A DNA stretch of 64,000 nt from Meconema thalassinum (GCA_946902985.2 OX336391.1:71897947-71961946); one strand, 5' to 3'; shown: positions 9,731 through 21,418, counted from the stretch's first letter. The notes: generated by a model not told the origin, from the sequence alone. Translations and numbers: made by a program.

Positions 9731-11268
9731 TAGAGCTTCCGAAATATATTTTCACCGTCAAGAAGACATGCAATTTGTGAAGTATTAAAGAGCGTACGTG
9801 CGACACATAAATAGCTGCATGTCAATGAAGATAACAGAAACTTTGTTGAGTTGGCAGTTTCATTGGCCAACCACTCAGCTGACTTCTTCAGAACACTCTA
9901 GTCAAACCTGTAGCAAGTGACTTGGGCTTGTAAAAAATACGACCTATGATATATAGGGCATTTAATAAAACATAAAAATATACATTTTGACAATAGGAAA
10001 GCTTTGGGCTTCAACCGTCTAAAAATCTACAGTATACGAGATAGAAAACTAAGAATTGTAAAAGTGATTCGGAATAGTAGAAACAAATTATGGACCACGC
10101 ATTAGGTGCCGATGTAATGAATGTGCGGCATTTCTGCCCGCCACATTGCAGCGCTATCGAAGACCGCAACAGGAACACTCAATAAACGAAGCATCTTTAT
10201 AAGGCACTACTTGCAAAACGAGGCATATTGCTGCAATTTTTAGAAGAAAACAAGTAAACATTTAAGTCACGAACTGTTTTATGTAGAAAAGTCTTACTCA
10301 GAGCAATGTAAGTTTTTTTTTTTTTTGCTTTCTAAAGAAAATAACGGGATAAAAACAATTTCCTTCAGGCCATTTATCATCACAATTTAAGGACCAAAAC
10401 TCGTCATTTGTTCACAACACCTCTTGAATAGATACGGTTTCATTCTAAATGATGATCAGACGTGCAAAGAGTTGTATTTAACAGCATTTACCCACAAATC
10501 ATACACGGCTAACAAAGCTCAACCACTTCCTCTTAACATCGAATCTTCCGTTTCTATTCACAACTTGTCAGACTTAGAATCATTTTGGCAATACTGTCAT
10601 GTATGGCCACCTAGAAATTACACTGAAATATTATTATCTATACGTGTGCCAATTTTGGAATAGGTCCCACGCACAACTTCCGAGATATCAATCATGGAGC
10701 TCAAATTTCAATACACGGCTATTCAGCAGTTGGTAGCACTGACATCATTTTAAAATATGGCCTTGAGATACTCAGGTATAGATTTTTACGAACACCAATT
10801 TCGGTTTCGATTGCTGCAGCCGTTTATGAATTGACAGGGAGAGGGGGGGGGAGGGGAGGACACACAAACAGACAGACAGAAGGACAGACAGACACACATG
10901 TGCCCAGATCAAACACATAAGTCTACTTTTTTCCATTTTTTTTGCAAAATATGAAAAGTAGCCAAAAATTACAAGTGATCTACACGTAAAACAAAGAATA
11001 TAAAATAACTCTCAGCGCGCTGGAAGGCGGAGGTATATTTCACCGGGCAAAGACAAATATTTGGAATACACTAAATTTTCCAAATGTATTCCTACAAAAT
11101 TTCCACATGTTTAGCTGACGAGCAAACTCCTATACAGTAAGTCCAAACATACTTTGCTCATCCCGTGGCGCAAGGGTCGGTCATATCAAATCAGCTTTCA
11201 GACAATGTTTTGGGTAATGTTTAGAGGAGTATCGACTATTTTAAACGGATTTGACATTTTTCCTATTA
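9731..11268. other. Intergenic stretch, no gene recognised
   Basis: No convincing reading frame, RNA gene or terminal repeat was seen. A T14 run lies near 10313-10326. A G-rich patch followed by (CAGA)n microsatellite lies at about 10843-10905. Short open frames here lack any recognisable motif. Confidence 0.6.
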
Positions 11269-11273
11269 AGGAA

Positions 11274-11470
11274 TGTTAATATTTGAAAGAAAAAAAGCAC
11301 AGTAGCGCCACCTGGTGAAATAGACATGTACAATAAAGAAGAGAACAAAAGACGAGTCAGTGCAAAGTCTGTGCGTGTTCGCGTGACATGTGACAAGCAT
11401 CTCAAAAGATGATTTGTATTTTGTATTGTATTTCTCACTTGATAAATAAAGATTTACATTAAAACTAACA
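11274..11470 (+). repeat. copia 5' LTR
   Basis: Begins TGTTAATATTTG and ends AAAACTAACA, giving TG..CA ends. It contains AATAAA-like signals (ACAATAAAGAAG, GATAAATAAAG). It is the promoter and polyadenylation region of the element. Confidence 0.95.
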
Positions 11471-11577
11471 GGTTAAGGGCCCAGGCCACGTGTAAATGTT
11501 ATTATCTTGTGAGTGGATCCGAAGCTGAGCGCCTGTGGAACACGTGCTGTATTTTTGTGAGTAAGGATAACCTCAAA

Positions 11578-14500
11578 ATGGCAACCAGCAGTGACTACAA
11601 GGTTCAAGTGGATAAACTTGAAGGACCTGAAGACTGGGCAAAGTGGAAATGGCATGTGTTGATGGTTTTGCGGTCGTATGAACTGGAAAATATTGTTGAT
11701 GGTTCGAAAAAGTGTCCTGTGTTGCCGGCAGATGCAACTGCGCAACAAAAAGCGGCATATAAGCAGTGGTTGAAAGAAGACGCGAAAGCGGCCAGTTTGC
11801 TAGCAGGTGCGCTAGGAAAATCTGTTGCCGAGCTCGTGTTGACGTGCACCAATGCCAGTGAAATTTGGACAAAATTGAGCGCACGGTTCGAACGAAGCAG
11901 TACGCAGCGACTGAGCACGTTGATCGAGTCATTCTTCCGAGTGACACGTGACGACAAGGAGGACATAAGCACCCATGTCACGAAGTTACAGAAGCTTTAT
12001 CAGGATCTGAACGACGAACTACAAAAGCACAACGAAAACACGTTATCTGAAAGGATTTTGAACGGTCGAATTTCATCCACGCTGGGAAAAGAATATGATA
12101 ATTTCAAGGATGTGTGGGACACGATTCCGACGGAGAATCAAACTGTGAACTTGTTGATTGAAAAATTGTGCACGATTGAACTGCGTGACCAAGGAAACGT
12201 GGAATCGACTGCGTTTGTGGTACGTAGTGCTCCCAAGAAGCATTCCCAGTATGGCAGTGGCAAAGGCAGCGCTGATGACAAGTCGAAGAAAAATGTTCAA
12301 CGAGTAAAGCAGAAGTTTCCATGTTTCAAATGTAAGGAATTGGGCCATTGGGCAAGTGAATGTCCAGTGAAGAAGAAAGAGGGTGTCACTAGAAACAAAA
12401 ATAAGGAGAACACTGCTTCGTTTCTGACACATGCGATGAGTGCGTTAGACGGCGACTTTGTTCAAGCCGACGAGTGGTACTGCGACAGTGGCGCCACAAA
12501 TCACATCACCGCGAACAAACAGTATTTTACAACATACGTCAAGTTTGCTGCTCCAGAGAAGATTTTGCTAGTAAAACGAGGTGTGAGCATGCTAGCTCAC
12601 GGCAAAGGAACAGTAAACATTCAAGCGCGGCTGAACAACGCTTGGTTGAGTGCTGAGAAGACTGAAGTTTTGTATGTTCCCGATGCAATGGCTTATCTGT
12701 TTTCTGTGAAAGCTGCTGCAAGGAAAGGTTTTTGTGCAAGACTTGACGACCTAACTGTTAGAATTGAAGACAAGGTTACTGGAAAGGCGATGATGGCTGG
12801 ACGTGTGAGTCATGGTCTGTATGTACTTGACATGCGCGTGGTGAAACCGGCGCAACCCATTCAAGTGAATTTAGCTACATCGTCGGACAAACTGCAGATC
12901 TACCATGAACGATTTGGTCATCAACACAAAGCGCATGTCAAGAATGTACTGAAGCAGATGAACGTCAATGTAGACATGTGTAAAGAGGATTTCTGCGATG
13001 GATGTGCACTGGGAAAAATGCATCGACTGTCATTCAAGACACGAATGAATCGACCAACAGCCATCGGTGAACAAATCCACGCCGATGTGAATGGACCAAT
13101 GTCTACTAAATCTCTTGGAAAGGCACGCTACTACGTATGTTTCAAGGATGATTTCAGCAAGTTTCGACGAGTTTTCTTTTTAAAGCACAAAAGTGAAGTG
13201 TACACCGTTCTGGAACAGTTTCTGAATGAAGCCAAAACAAATGGACACGTCGTGAAGCTGTTCAGGTGTGTTGGAGGAAAAGAATTTGATAACAAGAAGG
13301 TTTCTGAACTACTCGCAAGCAGAGGCATAGAACACAGCATTACTACGCCGTACACACCACAACAAAACGGAGTTGCGGAACGTGAAAATCGGACGATTGT
13401 GGAGTGCGCAAAATCTATGCTGAATCCCAGCAAGTTAACGAAACAACATTGGGCTGAAGCCTGCAACACTGCGGTGTACCTCCTGAATCGCACTGGGAAG
13501 TCATCCATTGAAAACAAATCTCCCTATGAATTGTGATATGAACGACCAGTGGGAAGTCTCAGTCATCTGAAGATCTTCGGAACAGAATGCTACGTGCATA
13601 TCGACAAGAATTTTCGCTCAAAGTTCGACGACAAAGCTGTTTTTGGACATCTGGTTGGGTACGTGAACGACAGGGATGGATTTAGAGTCTGGATTCCAAC
13701 TCAGAGAAAGGTTGTTCTAAGCCATGATGTGAAATTCAAACCTGAAGTTATCTGCAATCTGCGCGCCAACGCCGGAAAGGTTGAAGTCACGCTTGAAGAA
13801 CGTGTGGAGAGAAATCAGTTTAATTCATCGTCTGATATAGGCCTACAGAGGAGGTCAGAGTCAGATGAGAACTTAAGCGAAATTGAAGATTTTGCTTCGG
13901 CATCCAGTTCCGGAGGAAGCGATGATGAGGAAGAAGGAGAGACTGAAGAAAAAAGGAAAAGCAAACGTGAAAGTAAGAAGCCATCGTGGATGATCAGTGG
14001 AAATTACATGTACATGGCTGGACCATCTATCGTTGAAAAGAATCCTGACTCATACTCTGAAGCGCTGCAGTCTAGTGATTAAAATCAGTGGCTGAAAGCA
14101 ATTAATGAAGAATTGGAGTCCTTAAAGGAAAATGATACCTGGAAATTGGTTGAGCGTCCAAATGGTGCACGGGTCCTGAAAAATCGGTGGGTTCTTCGAC
14201 AGAAGACAACGGACAGTGGAGAAGTTCGCTTCAAGGCACGATTGGTAGCCTAAGGCTATGTGCAACAGCAAGGAATCGATTATGAAGAAACATTCAGCCC
14301 TGTTGCACGGTATGATACCATTCGAGCTCTGTTGGCAGTAGCTGTTGAAAAGGAGATGAAACTTGGTCAATTTGATGTCAAGACGGCCTTCTTGAACGGC
14401 GAGCTTGAAGAAGATGTGTTCATGGAACAGCCAGAAGGTGATCAGGACGGTACTGGCCGAGTGTGTCATCTAAAAAGAAGCTTATATGGTTTAAAACAGG

Positions 14501-15558
14501 CTCCACGCTGCTGGAACAAGCGATTCAAGAAATTCATGGAGAAAGCTGGATTCAAAAACAGCAAAGCTGATCCTTGTCTCTTTTACAGCAACAAAAATGG
14601 AAAGTGGTTGGCTGTTGTAATCTTTGTGGATGATGGTCTGGTAACTGGCAACGAAGAAGACATCGAGCAGTTCATGGAAAAACTTCAGCAGGAATTTCAC
14701 ACGACCAGAGGATCTCTCAACAATTTCCTGGGCATGAAGATACAACAAAACCATGATGGATCAATTGCAATCAGTAAAGAGGATTATACGAGGAAAATCC
14801 TAGAAAAATTTGGGATGGCCGAGTCAAATGGAGTGTCTACCCCAGTTGGACGCGAAGAAAGTGAAGACGGAGAAAAGGTTTCAGCCAGGGTTCCTTATCG
14901 TGAGGCGGTGGGATCCTTGATATACCTGACTACAGCTAGACGTCCAGATATCGCATTCGCGGTCAACAAAGCTGCTCGAGCCATGGAGAATCCTACAGTT
15001 CGAGACTGGAGTCAAGTGAAACGGATATTTCGATATTTAAAGAGCACAGTGAACCATGGAATCGTCTATAGGAAAGAGGACGTTTTGAAGGTCTACAGTG
15101 ATGCTGACTACGCCGGTGACAAGAGGACGAGACGTTCAACGACGGGTGTCATTTCGACCTACAATCATGGAGCTGTATCGTGGAGAAGTCAGTTACAGAA
15201 GTCTGTGTCAACATCGATAACTGAAGCTGAAATTGTGTCTGCAAGTGAAGGAGCAAAGGAGTTGATTTGACTGAAAAGACTGTTTTCTGAATTACTGGGA
15301 ACTGCTGACAAACCTCCTACGCTTTACATCGACAATGCTGGTGCAGTTAAATTGGCTAAAAATCCGGAGTACCATCGAAAATCCAAGCATATTGAGGTAC
15401 GTCATTTCTATGTGAGGGAAAGATTTTTGGACGGAGACCTTGAGCTGGAGCACATCGACGGGACCAATCAATTAGCTGATCTTCTAACTAAACCTCTGGA
15501 GAGGGTCAGATTCGAGATGCTGCGTGAGAGGATTGGCGTGCAGAAGATGACATCTTAG
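11578..15558 (+). pseudogene. copia gag-pol polyprotein with four in-frame stops
   Basis: Residue numbers count from the ATG at 11578. Gag carries a CCHC knuckle (CFKCKELGHWASEC, about 249-262). The protease site is DSG (303). The integrase zinc module is H..H..C..C (about 442-480). Integrase Asp is in HAD (503) and Glu at 601, but the second catalytic Asp is replaced by Val (565, FRCVGGKEF). RT has DVKTAFLNG (933) and VDD (1017-1018), and RNase H follows with SDADYAGD and TEAE. One frame runs throughout, broken only by stops: TGA 13534, TAA 14080, TAA 14251 and TGA 15268. The TGAs fall where the family has Trp, and the TAAs where Lys or similar is expected. No frameshift was found. Confidence 0.93.
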
Positions 15559-15627
15559 AGGCGGAAAAGTGTTCAATAGTTCATCTTGTTTATTTTTTAT
15601 TTGTATTTGATTTTTCTTTGGAGGAAG

Positions 15628-15824
15628 TGTTAATATTTGAAAGAAAAATAGCACAGTAGCGCCACCTGGTGAAATAGACATGTACAATAAAGAAGAGAAC
15701 AAAAGACGAGTCAGTGCAAAGTCTGTGCGTGTTCGCGTGACATGTGACAAGCATCTCAAAATATGATTTGTATTGTGTATTGTATTTCTCACTTGATAAA
15801 TAAAGATTTACATTAAAACTAACA
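15628..15824 (+). repeat. copia 3' LTR
   Basis: Same length and ends as the 5' LTR. Three differences were found: A to T in the early A-run, G to T in AAAAGATG, and T to G in GTATTTTG. It is followed by the AGGAA target duplication. Confidence 0.95.
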
Positions 15825-16247
15825 AGGAAGATATTACTTTTTCTCAAAACTGAATTTTTCCCAGTCCTTTGGTCAGTTCATGGTGAATCGAAGACCTTTA
15901 CTAAGATACCTTCTTGGCCCTCATCCGAAGAACAGTACATAATTTGAATGGATTCGATTGTTCGGACAATAAAAACGTTATAGCGATACTTAACCTTTTC
16001 GTAAAAGCCCATTAACGAACTTGACCGAGACTGTGAACGGCTATACTATATGCATAAATGATTGCAGCAATATGACGGTATGTAGATTAAGGCTTTACGG
16101 CCCGGATTATTATACAAACAATTCATGGTTTTTGGGCTAATGGCGTGTGAAATTAAATTAGATACCATACGTTTCAAAGGAACCTTGCCTCCTTTTTCAT
16201 TGGAATCTAACAATGTGGCCAAAGAAAGTATATCAATGAGATAACAG

Positions 16248-16630
16248 CTTGCCACGGCGGGTGAGTGGTTATAGTGTCGGACTACCAACCCCAAGATTGC
16301 AGGTTCGCCCCTGGCCATGGTAAGTGATTTTTGAAGGCGACAAAAATCACGATACTCATGTCATACGTTGTTGGCATGTTAAAGAACCCATTTGAATTCA
16401 GTAGGCCGTGTTCAATGGCAAAATTAATCTCGGGATTTTCCTCCAACACAAAGTTCCTCCATTCTCTACTTGAAAGCGCCGTAGTGTCAAAGAGTTTAGA
16501 TATCTAACCTCCTGGACTTTCATACCGTTCAAAGGAACGACGAAATTCGACATGCAAGCTACCCCTTGGGTGTCAATTATCAAAGCTTGCACCAGGCACC
16601 CGAGGCCATACGATATTATTATTATCATTA
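16248..16630 (+). mobile_element. tRNA-derived SINE with (ATT)n tail
   Basis: The head has an A-box-like GTGAGTGGTTATAGTG (about 16260-16275) and a B-box-like GCAGGTTCGCCCCTGG (about 16300-16315). The body ends in CACCCGAGGCCATACG and a TATTATTATTATCATTA tail. A Helitron 3' end is joined directly to this tail at 16631, so the Helitron inserted into it or beside it. Confidence 0.65.
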
Positions 16631-16699
16631 CTAGTTGAAACCCGTCAAAACATGACGGTCAAAGGGAAAATATTTACTGAAGAATCTCCTTATATAGGC

Positions 16700-16882
16700 C
16701 TAATGTACATTCTTTGTACGATTATTTTTTGGCTCTATTGAAACTATAAGGGCGTCAAAAGATTGCACTCTTAACATTGCAAAATACTGCCGGCAATGAC
16801 TGAAAAATTGATGAGGCAAATTGAGACCTGTACGTTCCAGAGTTTCCCCTTGAGCTTTATTGATTTTGATAGAGTATGCCAA
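16700..16882 (-). pseudogene. Helitron Pif1-type helicase, C-terminal fragment (copy A)
   Basis: About 60 codons containing IKINKAQGETLERTG, LPHQFFSHCRQYFAM and LRVQSFDALIV. These match the last motifs of Pif1-family helicases in Helitrons (the INKSQGQT.. and ..ALSRV.. region). An upstream piece with VMLLRNL lies at about 17100-17140 in a separate frame. This is a fragment, not a functional protein. Confidence 0.75.
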
Positions 16883-17319
16883 ACGAATTGGAAAATATTG
16901 CCTCTTAAAAGAATTATTATAGTGTTATATCGGATGGCATTAAATCAAGTCGAAGGATTAGACCTCTTGGCCTAATTTTTACTGCACTTATTATTTCCAA
17001 ATCCAAGCAATATGGTTGCATTTAGGAGCCCTTGGGAAACCTTCAGATTTCTAAGCAGCATAACTATGGGTCAAGCGTTTAGAGTATGTGGAGGCAAATC
17101 TTATAATTCCAAGGAATTCAAGAACTCTGAGGGGTCTAATACAACTGTCCGCAAACCGTTGCTTATAATTTTGGAATATAACGAAGAAATGCGATGATGT
17201 GCAAAACATAACGGTCATTGGGAAAATATTTACTGTAGGACTTTCTTATATGCATTCTCTGTATGATTACAGAGAAAGATCGACTTTGCAACATATAACT
17301 GGCCATTACTGAAAACTTG

Positions 17320-17822
17320 CGTTACGTTACGTTTGCGTTAACCTTTTTCTCCTCCAGGGTTGTCTTTTCCAACGGATTAAGCGAGGGGTCCCACCTCTAC
17401 CGCCTCTAAAGGCAGTGTCCTGGAGCTTGTGACTCTGAGTCGGGGATACAACTCGGGTGTGTGACCAGCACTACGCCCAGGCGGCCTCACTTGCAAAGCG
17501 ATCAGGGACCTGATGAAGGGATGGTAAGAGCGGGAGGGTTAGGCAAGGAAGTGGGAAGGAGGCGGCCGTGGCCTTACGGTAGGTACCATCCCGGCATTTT
17601 CCCGAAGACGAAATGGGAAACCACGGAAAACTACTTCGAGGATGGCTGAGGTGGGAATTGAAACCCCTCTACTCATTTGGACCACCCGAGGCAGAGTATA
17701 CCCCGTTCCAGTCCTCATACCACTTTTCAAAGTTCGTGGCAGAGCCGGAAATTGAACTCAGGACGGGGCGGCAGCTAACCATGCTGACCACTACGCTACA
17801 GAGGCGAGCTACGGAGGCAACG
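17320..17822 (-). mobile_element. 503-bp tRNA-derived SINE inside the Helitron, with 12-bp target duplication
   Basis: The insertion is flanked by exact ACTGAAAACTTG copies (17308-17319 and 17823-17834). Read on the minus strand it begins with a tRNA-like head (A-box TAGCGTAGTGGTCAGCATGG, B-box GAGTTCAATTTCC). The body contains GGTTTCCCATTT, shared with the SINEs near 46100 and 63690. It ends in a short ACGTA-type repeat. It interrupts helicase copy B. Confidence 0.85.
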
Positions 17823-17851
17823 ACTGAAAACTTGATGAGGCAAATAGTGAC

Positions 17852-18148
17852 CTACACGTTCCAGAGTTCCCCTTCTGCTTTATTGATTGTGATAAGGTAT
17901 GGCAAGCGATTGCAAATTGGTGCTCTAAACGAAAATGGAAGTGTTTCATCGGATGGTGTTAAATAAAGTCGAAGGATTAGAACTCTCTGCCCAATATTAT
18001 CTGCACTTATTATTTCCAAATCCAAGCAATTCTCATGCATAATTCTTACAATTAATCTGGCACCAATTAGGAGCTTTTGAGAAATGTCCAGATTCCTAAG
18101 GAGCATAACTGTGGCTCGAACATTAGGAGTCTGAATATGTGGAAGCAA
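17852..18148 (-). pseudogene. Helitron helicase C-terminal fragment (copy B)
   Basis: 99 codons with VMLLRNLDIS, a LTPSDETLPF block and TINKAEGE, colinear with Helitron Pif1 helicase C-termini. It runs into the SINE insertion just downstream (about 17834). Relative to copy A it keeps the segment between VMLLRNL and INKA that A has in degenerate form. Confidence 0.78.
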
Positions 18149-18449
18149 AATTCCGAGGAATTCAAGAATTCTGTAAGAAGAATCTGGCTTTCATATTCAT
18201 TATTTAATCTGTAACAATGGTGTATGCTTTTGTTACCTTAGGGTTTTAAATATATATATGGCAATGTCAATCGCGCCGAATTTCTTAGTTTACGGGAATG
18301 CTAAGAGTAAAATATGTTTTGTCAATGGAATAGCAATACCAAGAAATAACAATTCGGAAAAAAAGGTGACGGAGGTGGGACTCGAACAGCTCCCATTGCG
18401 CGATGCATAAATTAAGAGTCTCTGACGCTACGACCTGAGCTACCGAAAC

Positions 18450-18787
18450 ACTGGTAATACGACGCAATATTAAGTTAGTTAAACAACATAGGCCCTACAC
18501 ACTTAACTGTCAGTATACATATTTCAACATTTTCCGTCGTGTATAATTGTATTCCAGTATATATCGTGGGAACGTCATAAATAATGTTCACTTCTTTTAT
18601 ACTTCTAATAAGTAACTGGTAATACTGGTAATACCACACAATATTAAGTTAGTTAAACAACATAGGCCCTACACACTTAACTGTCAGTATACATATTACA
18701 ACATTTTCCGTCGTGTATAATTGTATTCCAGTATATATCGTGGGAACGTCATAAATAATGTTCACTTCTTTTATACTTCTAATAAAT
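18450..18787. repeat. Near-perfect tandem duplication of about 170 bp
   Basis: The segment beginning ACTGGTAATAC and ending CTTCTAATAAGTAACT is repeated at about 18628-18787 with few differences. It is part of one unit of the tRNA-like array and is much younger than the array itself. Confidence 0.9.
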
Positions 18788-18795
18788 AACTATCA

Positions 18796-19189
18796 TGGCC
18801 TGTTTGCCATCTCTTGATGAATACAGTACATTTGCATTTGTCAGTTGGCACAGGCTAGAGTAAAAGGTGGCTTTTCACCGATATCTCAGTCTCACTCATG
18901 GCTGTGATTATATGGAAGCTACTGAGGTATGGGTGGTGCTTAGTAATGGCCTTCAGGGCACAGTCAGTGCCTGTGGATGCTGTGAAAGGTTCTACTCATA
19001 GGGTTAGGACTACTGTTCTGACTCGGTGAGGAAAGCAATGGCAAACTACCTCACTCCTCTTCTTGCCTAGAATTTCTCAATATAGCGCTGCCTTGGGTTT
19101 TTGTGGGTATCTACTCACATAACGTAACGGCGGTGCTTTTTGAGGATCCAACCAGCCTTCGGGCTGACTACCTAACAGACATGACAGAC
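18796..19189 (+). mobile_element. 394-bp short retroelement insertion with 12-bp target duplication
   Basis: Flanked by exact AAATAACTATCA copies (18784-18795, 19190-19201). It ends with GACAGACATGACAGAC, a short repeat tail suggesting plus-strand orientation. No coding capacity. No clear pol III boxes were identified, so 'SINE' is an inference from size and duplication. Confidence 0.75.
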
Positions 19190-20539
19190 AAATAACTATC
19201 AAACGCGATTGTACGCATGCGTGAGGGGCAAGAATAATTCTATATTAATTTAAAAATATACGAATTCCTTAGTTTAGGGGAATGCCAAGAGTTAAATATT
19301 TTTTGACAATGGAATAGCAATACCAAGGAATAAAAATACGGAAATAAAAAAAAAACGTCGGAGGTGGACTCGAACTGCTTCCATTGCGCGATGCATAAAT
19401 CAAGATATCTCGCTTCTACGACCTGAGCTACCAAACATCTTGTAATGATGCGCAATATCAAGACATATTGATGACATAGGACCTACACACTCGACTGTCA
19501 GTTGACGTGTTTCAACATTTTCCGTCGTGTATAAATGTATTCCAGTAGCCTATACATCGTGGGAACGTCACAAATAATGTTCACTTCTTCTATATTTCTT
19601 ATAAATAACTATCAAATTGAAACGCGATGCACTTGTAACCGCCATGACTGTCATGAGGCAAGGTGATTGTACGCATGCGTGAGGGGAAAGAATTCTGCAA
19701 TTTTCTATATTAATTTAAAATATATACGAATTCCTTAGTTTACGGGAATGCTAAGATTTAATATGTTTTGACAATGGAATAGCAATACCAAGAAAAAAAA
19801 AACAGAAATAAAAAAACATGTCGGAGGTGGGACTCGAACAGCTTCCATTGCGCGATGCATAAATTAAGATTTCTTGCCTTTACGACCTGAGCTACCGAAC
19901 TACTTATAATGATGCGCAATATTAAGACAGTTTAACTACATAGGCCCTAAACACTCGACTACGTGTTTCGACATTTTCCGTTGTGTAACTTGTAACAAAA
20001 TAAAAAAAACAATATTTTAATTTATTAAGACGCGCTCGAACCCTCTCGATCATGCATAATACATATTTCTAAGCAGTAACCTTATCTCCTTGGCCATCCA
20101 CACAACTATGGCACACTTCAGTATTAAGCTATCTAACCAGTATACACACTCAACCTGCAGTTTAAGTCCTTCAATTTGTGGTTTATTTAATATAATTCTA
20201 TTTCAATGCATATTGTAAAAACATAATTAACATTATTGGAGACCCTTTTTAATTCTCATAAACAAAGATCTCAGTTAGATGCGACCGGAATCGCCATTTT
20301 CCTTGTTGAGAAAGGCCATTGTGCGCATGCGCGGGAGTGTCAAATATTACATATTTCTTTAATCATTTAAAAATATACCGTAACATATATTTTCCTTTTA
20401 AAGAAACTCTGCAAATCTGCATGCCAAGAGCTTTCGTTAGAATGTCTTACGAAGCCAATCGGTTAAGTCGTTTTCACAATCTCGTGTGTACAAAAAACAG
20501 CTTAGTGTTTTAAATATATAGATTATTATTAATCACATA

Positions 20540-21418
20540 ACAAAAAATTACAATATATTAGATAAATTCTTCTGTTCGTCACCAGAGAGCAGCTGTCAGA
20601 AATTACTGTATGGACCATGGTAGAACGGCGGACAGAATAGTAAGTAAGGAGAAGGTTAATGGGGCGGGGTGAAAATATAGAGACTCCTCGAAGAATGATG
20701 ATGTCCAAATAAGGAGAAAGGGGGGAGGGTTCGATGGATATAAGGAAACAGAAACAAAAGGGAAGTGTATCTGAACGATACCTAAAGTCATACAGGCAAC
20801 GGCGAAGAAACAGATGGAAACTCCTCCAGTGACGAACAAAGGAGATCAAATCCAGGCTCTGTAGCCATAGAGGAAAACGTACAATTTGAAATAGGTGAAG
20901 AACAGAGAGACTGAGAGGAACTGTCTTCCTAGATCCTTAATAACTGGTAGCCAAGTGTCACTTAGCTGATATAGAGTGTCTCTGTTAAAATTATTGGAAT
21001 TTTTGCGAATTTCAACTGCCTCCCTTATAATTCTAGATCAGTTGTGCTTAACAAGGGCAAGCGCATGAGCATCCTTGAAACATACATCGTGCCCTGAAGA
21101 CAGGGCATGTTCAGCTATAGCTGATTTGTCAGGTTGGTTTAGACGGATGTTCCTTTGATGCTCTTTGATGCGAGTTACAATGGGCCGTTTTGTTTGTCCA
21201 ATGTAGACTTTTCCGCAAGTACAAGGGACTTTATACACTCCAGGTTGTAGTATTGGGGACAATTTATCTTTGTTTGATGCTAAACGTTGACCAATTTTCG
21301 CCATAGTGCCGAAAACTGTTTTTATCTTGTGCTTGCGGAGAATCTTAGCAACGCGGTCAGTGGTGTTGTGAATATAAGGGAGGTAAGCAGTTCCCCTCAC
21401 GTCGGAGTTTCCAAACAT
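20540..21418 (-). pseudogene. Penelope-like element type 2, inverted 3' piece (GIY-YIG and 3' UTR)
   Basis: The minus strand encodes the nuclease domain with GVYKVPC and CGKVYIGQTKR (21418-21038), then meets a TGA where the sister copy reads Trp (KHNW). The homologous tail continues to about 20930, and probable 3' UTR to about 20540. It ends abruptly at 21418/21419 against an oppositely oriented piece of the same family. The two differ by several percent in the shared nuclease region. Confidence 0.85.

Larger units (their letters stand above)
11274..15824 (+). mobile_element. Ty1/copia LTR retrotransposon, complete but inactivated
   Basis: A 4,551-bp element bounded by two 197-bp LTRs that differ at only 3 positions by my reading. 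It is flanked by an exact 5-bp target duplication AGGAA (11269-11273 and 15825-15829). The internal part holds a single gag-pol frame in copia order: gag, protease, integrase, RT, RNase H. A purine tract (GGAGGAAG, 15620-15627) abuts the 3' LTR and should be the plus-strand primer. No primer-binding site was clearly recognised after 11470. LTR similarity means a recent insertion. Confidence 0.97.
16631..18180 (-). mobile_element. Helitron remnant, 3' region with helicase pieces
   Basis: On the minus strand the left end is a Helitron 3' terminus. It has a 6-bp hairpin (CCGTCA 16642-16647 with TGACGG 16653-16658), seven bases, then CTAG (16631-16634) followed by T. Two diverged copies of the same helicase tail lie in tandem (about 17195-16631 and 18180-17205). 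The second is split by a SINE. No Rep domain is present. Confidence 0.75.
18277..20345 (-). repeat. Degenerate tandem array with tRNA-Lys-like heads (3 clear units, 1 weak)
   Basis: The same block recurs with its start (TTAGTTTACGGGAATGC or variant) at about 18287, 19269 and 19735. Each block carries, on the minus strand, a tRNA-like segment (about 18366-18450, 19360-19437, 19823-19902). It has the A-box GGTAGCTCAGGTCGTAG, an anticodon-loop-like CTCTTAAT and the B-box GTTCGAGTCCCACCTCCG. A block of about 170 bp (ATAGGCCCTACAC..., TTCCGTCGTGTATAA) and a CGCATGCGTGAGG segment follow. A fourth, more diverged unit has its head near 20025-20098. The head resembles tRNA-Lys(CUU) with an insertion between the anticodon and T arms. 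Confidence 0.7.

Noticed and set aside
10424..10663. 79-codon ORF as a gene
   Set aside because: No recognisable motif, no splice or family support, and length expected by chance in this composition.
18366..19902. Functional tRNA genes on the minus strand
   Set aside because: A and B boxes are recognisable, but the spacing between anticodon region and T arm is too long, acceptor ends do not pair well, and the copies are embedded in a larger repeated unit. They are treated as tRNA-derived repeats.
18250..20340. CRISPR array
   Set aside because: Repeats are hundreds of bases long, irregular, and contain pol III boxes. No short repeat-spacer pattern or cas genes are present in this eukaryotic sequence.
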